Below are positions 1 through 7,904 of a stretch of DNA of 34,464 nucleotides, piece after piece. Numbering within the stretch: the first letter of the stretch is position 1; each line of letters begins with the position of its first letter. Made by a program: the position numbers and the translations under genes. Origin of the DNA: an uncultured beta proteobacterium (lineage in GTDB: Bacteria > Pseudomonadota > Gammaproteobacteria > Burkholderiales > Burkholderiaceae_C); NCBI GenBank assembly GCA_903870065.1, contig CAIQBN010000572.1, positions 1-34,464 on the forward strand, read 5' to 3'. The notes under the pieces were generated by a model. The model ran no database searches, was not told where the DNA came from, and saw only the letters and a program-made list of their open reading frames with translations.

Positions 1-294
1 CCTGACCTCAGGCAGGTCATCGATAACAATTCAGGGCTCGGGGTTTCCGGCTGGCTTGGCAAGACACAGCAGTCCAACGACCCGGCAGGGCGAAAAACAG
101 CCACCGATCGCAACAACAGCGTCTACCTGATCCCCGCCACCGATGCCCAGGAGTTCAAGCGCAAGGCAGCCTTAGTTGAAGTAGAGTGGATGTCCGATAT
201 GGATAAAAGAGGGTTTGACGGCAAACTGCTGCGCAACACCGCCCGGAATTTGATCGACAAGTACAGCGTCTCCCCGAAAAACTCCAAGACCTGA
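1..294 (+). CDS. 3' end of an unrecognised protein (partial)
   Basis: Frame 1 is open from the first base to a TGA at 292-294, giving the last 97 residues of a protein whose start lies outside the window. The tail is hydrophilic, with many Lys, Asp and Asn, and has no membrane segment or cysteine motif. It contains the stretch VYLIPATDAQEFKRKAALVE. The stop lies 14 bp before the NUDIX gene start, so the two may be co-transcribed. I do not recognise the family. Frame continuity, codon usage and the tight junction with the next gene support it being real. Confidence 0.6.
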   Translation, partial: PDLRQVIDNNSGLGVSGWLGKTQQSNDPAGRKTATDRNNSVYLIPATDAQEFKRKAALVEVEWMSDMDKRGFDGKLLRNTARNLIDKYSVSPKNSKT

Positions 295-308
295 GGAATC
301 AACCGCCC

Positions 309-860
309 ATGAGCCTGCAACGCGCACCAATCAAACATTGCAGACAGTGCGGCACCGGCGTGGTCTACCGCGTGCCGGACGACGGCGATACCAAGGAAAG
401 AGCAGTGTGTACTGCTTGCAATACCGTTCACTACGAGAACCCTCTCAACGTGGTCGGCACCGTGCCGTTTTGGGGCAATAAAGTCCTTCTGTGCAAGCGC
501 AACATTGAGCCGCGCTGGGGAAAATGGACACTTCCAGCGGGGTTCATGGAGCTCGGCGAGACAACATCAGAAGGTGCGGCGCGTGAAACAGACGAAGAAG
601 CCGGCGCCCAATTCGAGATGCTGGAACTGTTTAGCTTGGTCAATGTATCGCGTGTCGGTCAAGTGCATCTGTTTTACCGTGCTCGCCTGCTCAGCGAACA
701 GTTCAGCCCGGGAGCAGAAACCATTGAGGCTCGGCTCTTTACGGAGCAGGAAATTCCCTGGGATGAAGTCGCCTTTCGAACCGTCAGGGAGACCTTGATC
801 CGCTACTTCGCCGATAGCCGGACTGGTCGGTATGGATTTCATGTGGTCGACATCGTCTAG
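309..860 (+). CDS. NUDIX hydrolase with N-terminal zinc ribbon
   Basis: A 183-residue NUDIX hydrolase, expected to cleave a nucleoside diphosphate linked to another moiety (NADH, ADP-ribose or similar) in the cytoplasm. An N-terminal zinc ribbon is visible as two CxxC pairs, C11/C14 and C34/C37. The NUDIX box spans about residues 78-100: a Gly, then five residues to Glu84, then RETDEEAGA with the metal-binding glutamates E96/E97. This layout matches NUDIX proteins carrying the Nudix_N_2-type ribbon. The substrate cannot be told from sequence. The gene starts 14 bp after the preceding gene and is 35 bp before the next one, so it probably belongs to a short plus-strand operon. Confidence 0.92.
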   Translation: MSLQRAPIKHCRQCGTGVVYRVPDDGDTKERAVCTACNTVHYENPLNVVGTVPFWGNKVLLCKRNIEPRWGKWTLPAGFMELGETTSEGAARETDEEAGAQFEMLELFSLVNVSRVGQVHLFYRARLLSEQFSPGAETIEARLFTEQEIPWDEVAFRTVRETLIRYFADSRTGRYGFHVVDIV

Positions 861-895
861 TGCCGTTTGAATACCTATAGTGAGTCAACACGGAC

Positions 896-1585
896 ATGGC
901 CACCCCGCCACCAGATAAGGCATTAACCCATGCGGTGCTTGAATTGGTGCTGCAAATACCCGATAGCACCGAGACAGTGCAAGTGCATCCGTCGGTGCGG
1001 GCACAAGCCATCGCGCGCTCTGCAGCGCGAAGTGCCAGTGTGATTTCGGGCTCACTGTCGCTGCCACCAGGCTTGCTGGGTTGGCTGACTGTGGTACCCG
1101 AACTCATCGGCGTCTGGAAGTTGCAGGCGCAGATGGTTTCCGATATTGCAGCGGTATACGGAAAAAAAACAACGCTGGGTCGTGAACAAATGGTGTATTG
1201 CCTGTTCAAACACATTTCGGCTCAATTGTTTCGTGATGTCGTGGTGCGTGTGGGCGAACGCGTGGTCGTCCGCCAGACTTCGTTGACCGTGCTACAAAAC
1301 CTCGCCAAGACGGTTGGCGTGCAAGTCACCAAGACTGTGATCAGCAAGAGCGCCGCCCGCTTTGTGCCTTTGCTCGGCGCCGTGACGGTCGGGGCTTATG
1401 CCTACTTTGATACGCTGCAGGTCGCAAAAACCGCTGTTGAACTGTTTGAGCGCGACATCATCATTGAAGTGGAGCCAACGGTGGTCGCCGTCAACGATGC
1501 TCTGCCTGATGTGACATCGGCCACTGAATCAAAAACCCGGTCACCTGAAAAAGTTAACAAAAGAAAAGGCAACCGGCCCTCGTGA
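896..1585 (+). CDS. EcsC-like family protein
   Basis: A 229-residue protein that I assign tentatively to the EcsC family. That family is widespread and poorly characterised, and is named after the third gene of the Bacillus ecs locus. Features seen are alanine-rich amphipathic N-terminal helices, a Gly/Pro/Leu-rich hydrophobic stretch (about residues 55-80) followed by a helix ending DIAAVYG, and a second hydrophobic Gly/Ala segment (about 160-180, LLGAVTVGAYAYFDT). There is no signal peptide or catalytic motif. The C-terminus is a polar, Lys/Arg-rich tail. The ATG has only a weak ribosome binding site. A hairpin repeat separates it from tdk. The function is unknown. Confidence 0.6.
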   Translation: MATPPPDKALTHAVLELVLQIPDSTETVQVHPSVRAQAIARSAARSASVISGSLSLPPGLLGWLTVVPELIGVWKLQAQMVSDIAAVYGKKTTLGREQMVYCLFKHISAQLFRDVVVRVGERVVVRQTSLTVLQNLAKTVGVQVTKTVISKSAARFVPLLGAVTVGAYAYFDTLQVAKTAVELFERDIIIEVEPTVVAVNDALPDVTSATESKTRSPEKVNKRKGNRPS

Positions 1586-1597
1586 ACATTCAATAGA

Positions 1598-1618
1598 TTG
1601 CTATAAAAATAGTAGCAA
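1598..1618. repeat. Hairpin resembling left half of the dispersed intergenic repeat
   Basis: TTGCTA at 1598-1603 and TAGCAA at 1613-1618 form an inverted repeat with an A/T loop. It matches the left hairpin of the repeat copies near 25081 and 31165. The right-hand GAGGGCTA module is missing at the expected distance, so this would be a half copy. It lies 20 bp before the tdk start codon and could influence tdk mRNA structure. Confidence 0.45.
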
Positions 1619-1638
1619 CCCGCCTCCACGCGTTTCTT

Positions 1639-2205
1639 ATGGCCAAACTCTTCTTCCGCTATTCGGCAATGAATGCCGGCAAATCCACCGCGCTCCTCCA
1701 AATCGCCTACAACTACGAGGAACAGGGCCAGCGCGTGGCGTTGTTCACCGCTGCCATTGACGACCGCACCGGAGTTGGCTGTATTGCCTCGCGCTTGGGT
1801 CTGCAGCGCCAGGCCCATGTATTTGATGATCGAACCGACTTTTATGCAGCTTTAGCGCAGGAGTCGGGTCTTGCGTGCGTGTTGATCGACGAATCGCAGT
1901 TTCTGACCGTCGAGCAGGCCCGTCAATTGCACCGTCTGGCCAATGTCGGCAACCTGCCGGTGATCTGTTTTGGACTGCGATCAGATTTCCAGGGCAATGC
2001 GTTCCCTGGTGCGGCCCAGTTGCTTACGCTGGCCGAAGACGTGGAGGAAATCAAAACGATTTGCGCCTGCGGGCGCAAAGCGACCATGAACATTCGCCTG
2101 GACGCCAGCGGCCAACGCGTGCATGCCGGCGAACAGGTTGAAATTGGTGGCAATAACCGCTACCTACAGGTCTGCGCCCGGTGTTTCTACCAAGGTGCAA
2201 CTTGA
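1639..2205 (+). CDS. tdk: Thymidine kinase (type II)
   Basis: A 188-residue type II thymidine kinase that phosphorylates thymidine (and deoxyuridine) with ATP in the pyrimidine salvage pathway. The P-loop is at residues 9-17 (SAMNAGKST). The DESQF motif at 84-88 carries the catalytic Glu85. The lasso region follows, with NAFPGA. The structural zinc site is visible as a CAC pair near residue 143 and a CARC motif near 180. The length matches the bacterial TdK family. It is preceded by a hairpin repeat and followed directly by a GC hairpin, and it converges with prpE. Confidence 0.96.
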   Translation: MAKLFFRYSAMNAGKSTALLQIAYNYEEQGQRVALFTAAIDDRTGVGCIASRLGLQRQAHVFDDRTDFYAALAQESGLACVLIDESQFLTVEQARQLHRLANVGNLPVICFGLRSDFQGNAFPGAAQLLTLAEDVEEIKTICACGRKATMNIRLDASGQRVHAGEQVEIGGNNRYLQVCARCFYQGAT

Positions 2206-2226
2206 CCCGCCAGCACTGCCGGCGGG
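2206..2226 (+). terminator. GC hairpin after tdk
   Basis: CCCGCC at 2206-2211 pairs with GGCGGG at 2221-2226 immediately after the tdk stop, in the 47-bp gap between convergent tdk and prpE. There is no T-tract on either strand, so it is a terminator-like or mRNA-stabilising hairpin and not a textbook intrinsic terminator. Confidence 0.4.
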
Positions 2227-2252
2227 CCTAATGAGTCCGATGATTCCGGCAA

Positions 2253-4145
2253 CTAGGCCAGGAGGTCCTTGATCTGCTGCAACGCGGCCGGATCATCCAT
2301 GGTTGTCAGGTCGCCGGCATCGCGGCCTTCGCACACTGCCTGAATAGCCCGGCGCAGCAACTTGCCGCTGCGTGTCTTGGGCAAGACCGTGACGAAGCGC
2401 ACGCGTGCCGGACGACCCACAGCACCAATGGTGTTATCCACCACTTTCATGACCTCGGCTTCGAGCTTGGCACGGGCGGCATCATCGACCAATGCACTGG
2501 CATCCTTGACCACGGCAAAGGCCACGGCCACCTGTCCCTTGAGCGCGTCTGCGATACCAACCACCGCCACCTCGGAAATATTGGGGTGGCTGGAGATACT
2601 TTCTTCAATTTCGCGGGTTCCTAAACGGTGACCGGCAACATTAATCACGTCATCGGTGCGACCCAAAATAAAGAAATAGCCATCCTGGTCACGCACCCCC
2701 CAGTCGAAGGTGCTGTACACCAATTTGCCAGGAATGCTGTTCCAATAAGTCTTCACAAACCGCTCGTCATCGCGCCAGATCGTTTGCATGCAACCAGGAG
2801 GCAGCGGGCCCTCAATTGCGACCACGCCCTTCTGGCCGGCGCCGGTCAATTCGTCACCGGTGTTTTCATCGAGCAGCTTGACGTTGTAGCCATACATGGC
2901 CACGCCGGGGCTGCCAAATTTACTGGTTTTTTCCTCCACCCCGTTAGCAATACTCAATATGGGCCAACCCGTTTCGGTTTGCCAATAGTTGTCGATGATC
3001 GGTTTCTTCAGACCTTCGCTGATCCACTGGGCAGTCGGCTCATCGAGTGGTTCACCGGCCAGGAAAAGAGCACGCAAGCTGGAGAGGTCGTATTTGGTGA
3101 GCAAGGCCGGGTCTTGTTTTTTGAGCACCCGCACCGCCGTGGGCGCGCTGAACATCACTGTGACCTTGTACTTCTCTACCAAGCTCCACCAGATGCCGCC
3201 GTCAGGTCGAGTCGGCAAACCTTCATACATGATGGTAGCCATGCCTGCTATCAATGGTCCGTAAATAATGTAGCTGTGGCCAACCACCCAGCCAATGTCG
3301 CTGGTGGAAAAGTAGGTTTCACCCGGATTGCCGCAATAGATGTGCTTCATGCTGGCGGCCAGCGCCACGGCATATCCGCCGGTATCGCGTTGCACACCCT
3401 TGGGCTTGCCAGTGGTTCCACTGGTATAGAGCGTATAACTGGGGTGCGTCGAGTCGACCCACTCGCACGGGACCACCGTATCAAGGTGCTTTTCCCTCAG
3501 TTCAGACCACATGTAGTCGCGCCCCGCCACGATCTTCATGGTCGTGAGTTTGCGATCGGCCAACAAGACTGCACTGGGCTTATGGCTCGACTGGGCGATG
3601 GCTTCGTCAAGCAGTGGCTTGTATTCAACGGCCTTGCCGCCGCGCGAACCACCGTCAGAACTGACGATAAGCTTGGGGCTGGAGTCCTCGATACGCGAAG
3701 CAAGCGCACCGGCCGCAAAGCCGCCAAACACCACAGAATGAATCGCTCCAATGCGTGCACAAGCAAGCATTGCGAAGGCGGCTTCGGCAATCATGGGCAT
3801 GTAAATCAAAACCCGGTCACCTTTTTGCACTCCCAACTCCAGCAGCGACGCTGCCATGCGCTGCACTTCTGCGTGCAACTGCTGGAATGTGTAGACCTGC
3901 TCGGTATTGGTCTCTGTGGAGACTGCGATTAGGGCCGCTTGACCTGCGCGCTTCTCAAGATGGCGGTCGACCGCGTTGTGGCACAGATTGGTGGTGCCAC
4001 CTACGAACCATCGCGCAAACGGGGGGTTGCTGTAGTCGCATACTTGCTGTGGCGCGGTCTTCCAGTCAATCCGTTGGGCTTCTTCGGCCCAAAAACCCTC
4101 ACGGTCATCAATAGAGCGGCGATAAAAATCTTCATAAGCTGTCAT
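2253..4145 (-). CDS. prpE: Propionate--CoA ligase (propionyl-CoA synthetase)
   Basis: A 630-residue AMP-forming acyl-CoA synthetase that activates propionate to propionyl-CoA. It matches what I remember of E. coli PrpE along its whole length: the N-terminus YEDFYRRSIDDREGFWAE, then NPPFARWF, the P-loop YTSGTTGKPKGVQRD, the NYWQTETGWP motif, the hinge region GRTDDVINVAGHRLGTREIEE, and the C-terminal TRSGKLLRR whose lysine is needed for adenylation and is acetylated in the family. The start chosen is the ATG at 4145, because an open extension to 4355 has no similarity to the family. No prpBCD genes are in view, so PrpE is detached from the methylcitrate genes here. The promoter is rich in palindromes. 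Confidence 0.95.
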   Translation of the reverse strand: MTAYEDFYRRSIDDREGFWAEEAQRIDWKTAPQQVCDYSNPPFARWFVGGTTNLCHNAVDRHLEKRAGQAALIAVSTETNTEQVYTFQQLHAEVQRMAASLLELGVQKGDRVLIYMPMIAEAAFAMLACARIGAIHSVVFGGFAAGALASRIEDSSPKLIVSSDGGSRGGKAVEYKPLLDEAIAQSSHKPSAVLLADRKLTTMKIVAGRDYMWSELREKHLDTVVPCEWVDSTHPSYTLYTSGTTGKPKGVQRDTGGYAVALAASMKHIYCGNPGETYFSTSDIGWVVGHSYIIYGPLIAGMATIMYEGLPTRPDGGIWWSLVEKYKVTVMFSAPTAVRVLKKQDPALLTKYDLSSLRALFLAGEPLDEPTAQWISEGLKKPIIDNYWQTETGWPILSIANGVEEKTSKFGSPGVAMYGYNVKLLDENTGDELTGAGQKGVVAIEGPLPPGCMQTIWRDDERFVKTYWNSIPGKLVYSTFDWGVRDQDGYFFILGRTDDVINVAGHRLGTREIEESISSHPNISEVAVVGIADALKGQVAVAFAVVKDASALVDDAARAKLEAEVMKVVDNTIGAVGRPARVRFVTVLPKTRSGKLLRRAIQAVCEGRDAGDLTTMDDPAALQQIKDLLA

Positions 4146-4175
4146 GGTGTGTCCCTCGGTGCCTTTTAAAACTGA

Positions 4176-4191
4176 ATTCATAATTATGAAT
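4176..4191. promoter_or_regulatory. Perfect 16-bp palindrome in the prpE promoter
   Basis: ATTCATAATTATGAAT is its own reverse complement and lies 30-45 bp upstream of the prpE start. On the minus strand a possible promoter, TTGCAA (-35), 16 bp, TATGAA (-10), overlaps it. A repressor bound here would block that -10 box. A second perfect palindrome, GCTTGCAAGC, lies at 4197-4206. The promoter assignment is inference; the palindromes are seen directly. Confidence 0.5.
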
Positions 4192-4246
4192 ACACAGCTT
4201 GCAAGCAACTGACGGTCCTGAACCTTACTCGGTCTTAATGGCCACC

Positions 4247-4314
4247 GACAATTAAGTTCTGAAGTAAGACAATTAGTCTTGGAGTAGCGAATTCGGACAA
4301 TTGGTCTTGAAGTA
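4247..4314. promoter_or_regulatory. Three imperfect repeats upstream of prpE
   Basis: Three copies of a roughly 19-bp unit starting GACAATT and ending GAAGTA or GGAGTA begin at 4247, 4268 and 4296. The middle copy is also a dyad: AAGACAATTAGTCTT (4266-4280), with perfect AAGAC/GTCTT arms. The third keeps GAC-AATTG-GTC. Together they look like an operator array 100-170 bp upstream of the prpE start. The regulator is not identified. Confidence 0.45.
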
Positions 4315-4379
4315 CTTGATTTCCTTGGGTTGGCTAAAAAGGGCATCACGTTCATTGTCCGAGTCGGTTGCTTGCTCGC

Positions 4380-5393
4380 TTACCAGGCTCTCAGCCCTTC
4401 CAATAGATTTGATTTGACATCTGAGTTCGCGAAGCTGGCTTCGATGGAAGTGCGTGCGACTGCCTTGGTAATTTCATCCGTCCATCCAAACGCCTGGCGG
4501 CACAGGCCATACTCCCCAACCAAACTGACACCCAACAAGGCGGGATCATCCGTGTTAACTGAAACACGCACGCCCGCCAAACGCAGCTTTTCGATGGGGT
4601 GCTCCTGAATGGAAGGATACACACGCAGAACTAGGTTCGATGTCGGACAAATCCCCAAAGTAATCTGCCTGTCTGAAAGCATACCGACCAATGCCGTGTC
4701 TTCGATGGCTCTTACGCCATGGTCAATTCTGTCAGCTCCCAGCAAGTTCACTGCATCCCAGACACCATCGGGTCCGCTTGACTCACCCGCATGGACCGTG
4801 CGGCGCAAACCAACATTACCTGCTCGCCGAAAGGCATCGGCAAACCTCGGGCCGGTTCGCCCCGCCGTCGCCTCGTTGCCGTCCACGGACAAGGCCACCA
4901 CCCTGGGATGGCGCATGTCATGCAACGCATCAACTAGCTCGATGGCTTCATCGGCAGATTGCGTACGCAACAGGCTGACACACAAGCCGACGCTGGGCAG
5001 ACCATCTTGTTCGGCTTCCTTGAAGCCTGCATCCATTGCATCTAGCATGGCTCCTAACCGTCCATGCCAACTATGCCAGTGCGTGGGATTGAAGATGACG
5101 TCGGCATAGCCTGTTCCGTTGTCGGCCAGTCTTTGACTGAGCCCATAGCTGAGTTCTACCAGGCGCTGGGTGGTGGAAGCCAAGCCGCACGCCAAGTCAA
5201 GAAAACCCAGAAAGTCTGCCAAACCTGAAAAGGTGAACAAATCTTCCTGCGGCCTGGGCAGCGCAACGCCTTCTGCCTTTGCCCACTGCGCGATGGTCGC
5301 CGCCTCGAAGCACCCTTCCAGATGAAGATGCACTTCTGCCTTGGGAAGCGACTTCAATCGGCTGGCCTCATTGGCTTGGAGATTTGTGATCAT
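4380..5393 (-). CDS. Adenosine deaminase family protein
   Basis: A 337-residue member of the adenosine/AMP deaminase superfamily, a zinc TIM-barrel hydrolase that deaminates purines or purine nucleosides. The metal-binding H22xH24 lies in AEVHLHLEG. Other motifs seen in order are TVHAGE, RIDHGVRA, CPTSNL and VNTDDPA, which carry the remaining metal and catalytic residues. The length is usual for bacterial Add. Adenine deaminase or aminodeoxyfutalosine deaminase are close relatives and cannot be excluded. The ATG has no clear ribosome binding site. It precedes prpE on the same strand, but 234 bp and a promoter-like region separate them. Confidence 0.88.
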   Translation of the reverse strand: MITNLQANEASRLKSLPKAEVHLHLEGCFEAATIAQWAKAEGVALPRPQEDLFTFSGLADFLGFLDLACGLASTTQRLVELSYGLSQRLADNGTGYADVIFNPTHWHSWHGRLGAMLDAMDAGFKEAEQDGLPSVGLCVSLLRTQSADEAIELVDALHDMRHPRVVALSVDGNEATAGRTGPRFADAFRRAGNVGLRRTVHAGESSGPDGVWDAVNLLGADRIDHGVRAIEDTALVGMLSDRQITLGICPTSNLVLRVYPSIQEHPIEKLRLAGVRVSVNTDDPALLGVSLVGEYGLCRQAFGWTDEITKAVARTSIEASFANSDVKSNLLEGLRAW

Positions 5394-5644
5394 GTCAGAT
5401 ATGCACTGTCAAATGGAACAGGATTTTCCCCGCCGATTGTCCACCGTCTGCCGGCCGGTGTCTGTCTGGCTTGTGCTCGCAGCTTCAATGATTTGGCTAT
5501 CTGTGGCTAGAATTGTTCGAAACAGTCTGCAGGGTTTGTCGGAATTTTTGTTCCAGCTTCGGCGAAGATGATGCTGATTTCCACGCCACTGATCGTCGTA
5601 CGGATGCATGGCAGGCTGTGCGCATTTTTTCAAGGAGAGTGTCG

Positions 5645-6004
5645 ATGCGAGTAATGGTGTTAGTAAAGGCTACTGAGGACAGTGAGAAGGGCATTCTTCC
5701 CTCCGCTGAGCTCCTGGAAGAAATGGGAAATTTCAACCAAGAACTGATTAACGCTGGCATCCTACGCGCCGGCGATGGCCTCAAACCCTCATCACTTGGC
5801 AAGCGAATCGCCTTTGATGGCCCGGCTCGTACGGTCATCAGTGGTCCCTTTTCCGCGACACGCGAGTTGGTCGCAGGCTATTGGCTGTGGGAAGTCAAAA
5901 ACTTAGAAGAGGCAGTGACCTGGGCGAAGCGTTGCCCGAATCCCATGCCTGGGCCGAGTGAACTAGAAATCCGACCTCTGTACGAAGAGTCAGACTTTCT
6001 CTGA
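5645..6004 (+). CDS. YciI-like (YCII-related/DGPF) protein
   Basis: A 119-residue protein starting MRVMVLVKATEDSEKG. It fits the YCII-related fold (PF03795): an N-terminal beta strand, then a helix with LEEMGNFNQEL, then DGPARTVISGPF and the helix NLEEAVTWAKRCP. These small ferredoxin-like proteins are found alone or beside sigma factors, and their biochemical role is mostly unknown. The start is set by a good AGGAG site about 8 bp upstream; a longer open frame to 5513 lacks family similarity. No sigma factor gene is adjacent. Confidence 0.85.
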   Translation: MRVMVLVKATEDSEKGILPSAELLEEMGNFNQELINAGILRAGDGLKPSSLGKRIAFDGPARTVISGPFSATRELVAGYWLWEVKNLEEAVTWAKRCPNPMPGPSELEIRPLYEESDFL

Positions 6005-6368
6005 AACCACGAATACATTCAGCCAAGGCCAATGTGCGGCCTATTCCGTCGCGCGGGTTGTGCGCCAACGTTAAGACTGCTTTCGAGCGCGTCGTATGTC
6101 GGCGTCCAGCTCGAAAGAGCCAGTGACATCCTGTAGGGGCATTCGTTGCCAATTTTTCGTGACGGATTCCCCATCAAGCAAAGCCAGCTACTTCAACACT
6201 ATTTGCCCGATGACCCCCTCTTAATTCCCGGTTTCACTTCAGATGTATTTGACTGCCTGTTTTTCGAGCATGCGAAAAACACCTATTAAATCAAAGGGTT
6301 GGGGACTTTTCTACTTCAACGCTTAATTGTCTGGAGGCACCATAATCAGCTCGAAGGATCCGCAACTC
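6005..6368. other. 364-bp gene-free region with two inverted repeats
   Basis: This lies between the convergent yciI-like and isochorismatase-like genes. I see no credible coding frame. Two perfect inverted repeats stand out: CTTTCGAGC/GCTCGAAAG (6080-6088 and 6109-6117, 20-nt loop) and TGTTTTTCG/CGAAAAACA (6258-6266 and 6273-6281, 6-nt loop). The right half is A/T-richer than its neighbours. It could hold transcription ends for both genes or be the remnant of a lost gene. Confidence 0.5.
6258..6281. terminator. 9-bp-arm hairpin between convergent genes
   Basis: TGTTTTTCG (6258-6266) and CGAAAAACA (6273-6281) are perfect complements around a 6-nt loop. The structure lies 87 bp past the stop of the isochorismatase-like gene and 253 bp past that of the yciI-like gene. 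The T-run is inside the stem, which gives weak terminator potential in both directions. Terminator function is inference. Confidence 0.35.
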
Positions 6369-6980
6369 CTACTTGATCAATGACTGAGCGGCCTTGAAAT
6401 CAGGGTGCTCTGCGCTGCGAATCCACTCGAAAGCGACCATTTCCGTGGTGACCAACTCCACACCAGCGCCAGCCAGACGATCAAACGCGGCATCACGGTT
6501 GCGCTCACTGCGGGAACTGCATGCGTCGGTTACGACCCACACGTCAAATTCATCTTCCAACAGGTCAAGTGCCGTCTGCAATAGGCATACATGCGCCTCA
6601 CAACCAGCAATTAGCACCGTATTTCGCTCGGCTCCACTGACGGATTTCTGCAGGTGCTTTGGCAGACTGCGCGCATTTCCCTGGACCGGTTTGGCAGGAG
6701 GACGCAACCATTCACCCAGCCCCTCCTCAACCGCGCTGAATTGCATCTTTGACAACACGCGGGCACCGGCTTGTTGCAGCGCTGAGGCCAACTCAGGCAC
6801 GCTGCCACCCAATTTCGATGGATTTTGTTCCGTGGCGAAAATGGGCACCCGTAACAGTTCGGCCAGTTGCGCCAAGCGAACCGCGTTGGCCAGCACCTCT
6901 GCGCCTTCCAAAAGTGCTGGCATCAACCGGACCTGGTAATCCACCAACACCAGCTGGGATTGATCAACTTCTAACAACAT
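6369..6980 (-). CDS. Isochorismatase-family cysteine hydrolase
   Basis: A 203-residue protein of the isochorismatase-like hydrolase superfamily. The catalytic triad is visible: Asp14 in LVLVDYQ, Lys in SKMQFSA (about residue 78), and the nucleophile Cys in GCEAHVC (about residue 130). The ATEQNPSKLG and TTEMVAFEWI motifs resemble the ISOC1/YcaC-type subgroup of unknown substrate. A segment rich in Pro, Lys and Asn around residues 92-115 looks like an insertion between the Lys and Cys motifs. A GAGG site precedes the ATG. It follows the small four-cysteine gene by 51 bp on the same strand. Confidence 0.9.
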   Translation of the reverse strand: MLLEVDQSQLVLVDYQVRLMPALLEGAEVLANAVRLAQLAELLRVPIFATEQNPSKLGGSVPELASALQQAGARVLSKMQFSAVEEGLGEWLRPPAKPVQGNARSLPKHLQKSVSGAERNTVLIAGCEAHVCLLQTALDLLEDEFDVWVVTDACSSRSERNRDAAFDRLAGAGVELVTTEMVAFEWIRSAEHPDFKAAQSLIK

Positions 6981-7031
6981 GAGTGAACCTCAGATCTGAC
7001 GGTAATGGCTTTTTTGCGCGGTGACGTCCGC

Positions 7032-7274
7032 TCAGCGTTCTGGATTGGCCGTGGCTTCGTCCAATGCCTTGCATGATGGTGAACAAACTGCCTGGGACTT
7101 ACCGAGGACTTTACGGGTTGTCATCAGTGAGCGAGCCCGGTGTTTGCCGCACAGGAAGCACGACATCGTGGCCCCTCCAAATGAGGCTGCCGCCATGAAA
7201 GGGGAACCCGACACTTTGGATTTGTAACGCAATCCGTCTGGTAGAACAGTTGTCTTCGATTCTGGTTTTGCCAT
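7032..7274 (-). CDS. Small four-cysteine protein, probable zinc binder
   Basis: An 80-residue protein. It carries CFLCGKH and, some 22 residues later, CSPSCK, a CxxC/CxxxC arrangement suited to one zinc ion. The segment between is basic (RARSLMTTRKVLGKS). The N-terminus is Lys/Ser-rich and the middle is Ala/Gly/Phe-rich. The ATG at 7274 is preceded by AAGGA at good spacing, which is better than a longer frame to 7316. I recall similar short uncharacterised proteins in Comamonadaceae but no function. It lies upstream of the isochorismatase-like gene in the same direction and 58 bp from the divergent peptidase gene. Confidence 0.72.
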   Translation of the reverse strand: MAKPESKTTVLPDGLRYKSKVSGSPFMAAASFGGATMSCFLCGKHRARSLMTTRKVLGKSQAVCSPSCKALDEATANPER

Positions 7275-7332
7275 TGAAATGTCCTTATTGACCTCGCTTG
7301 ACGCCGTGAAAACCACGGGTTAAGCTCCTTAG

Positions 7333-7878
7333 ATGCGAATTATCCTCGTTCTAGCCGCGCTTTTGCTGATTAATGCTGCTCAAGCCAACCCGGCACACTC
7401 AGATGACGACATCAGCAGCAGCACTTCAGACTCCGGTTTTTTTGCGCGTATTGGTCATGTCGGTGAAAAGGTGGAGACAAAAGCCTCTGAATTAGTCGTC
7501 AATGCGATGACATTTTTGGGAGTTCCTTACCGGCGCGGCGGCACCAGCAGCGACACTGGCTTTGATTGCAGCGGCTTTGTCCGTGCTATTTTTGAGCAAA
7601 CTGCCGGGATATTTTTACCTCGTAGTGCTAACGCACAAGCCGGTGCATCACAGAAGATTGATCGCACCGATTTGCAGCCAGGGGACTTGGTATTTTTTAA
7701 TACCATGCGCCGCGCCTTCAGTCATGTTGGCATTTATGTGGGCGAAGGAAAGTTCATCCACGCACCCAAGCCCGGTTCAGAAGTCCGTGTTGAGAGCATG
7801 TCCATGACCTACTGGGCTCGACGTTTTGATGGCGCTCGCCGTGTTCCGGTTGAGTCCCACGAATCTAACAATCGCTAA
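7333..7878 (+). CDS. NlpC/P60 family (C40) cell-wall peptidase
   Basis: A 181-residue secreted peptidoglycan endopeptidase. Residues 1-18 are a Sec signal peptide (MRIILVLAALLLINAAQA). A polar Asp/Ser linker leads to the NlpC/P60 domain, with catalytic Cys79 in FDCSGF, His131 in SHVGIY and a third polar residue, His143, in FIHAP. FLGVPYRRGG and LQPGDLVFF are family signatures. It probably cleaves stem peptides between D-Glu and diaminopimelate in the periplasm. No SH3 or LysM anchoring domain is present. It is followed 26 bp later by the TonB-dependent receptor gene. Confidence 0.93.
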   Translation: MRIILVLAALLLINAAQANPAHSDDDISSSTSDSGFFARIGHVGEKVETKASELVVNAMTFLGVPYRRGGTSSDTGFDCSGFVRAIFEQTAGIFLPRSANAQAGASQKIDRTDLQPGDLVFFNTMRRAFSHVGIYVGEGKFIHAPKPGSEVRVESMSMTYWARRFDGARRVPVESHESNNR

Positions 7879-7904
7879 GCGGCTCGCCTCGGAGCCAGTC
7901 CCCC

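Noticed and set aside
2628-3932. A 434-codon open frame opposite prpE
   Set aside because: It lies fully antisense to a clear prpE, has His/Gln/Arg-rich composition with no family motif, and arises from GC-rich codon bias.
4146-4355. 70-residue N-terminal extension of PrpE
   Set aside because: The extension has no similarity to the PrpE family and would cover the promoter palindromes; the ATG at 4145 gives the standard N-terminus.
5392-5571. Possible 59-residue single-helix membrane protein
   Set aside because: The frame has a hydrophobic segment (VWLVLAASMIWLSVARI) and a distant GGAG, but it overlaps the start of the divergent deaminase gene and has no recognisable family. Not enough support.
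6040-6120. Possible integron attC-like site (CAACGTTAAGAC followed by an inverted repeat)
   Set aside because: No matching pair of GTTRRRY/RYYYAAC core sites, no repeat of the site and no integrase gene were found.
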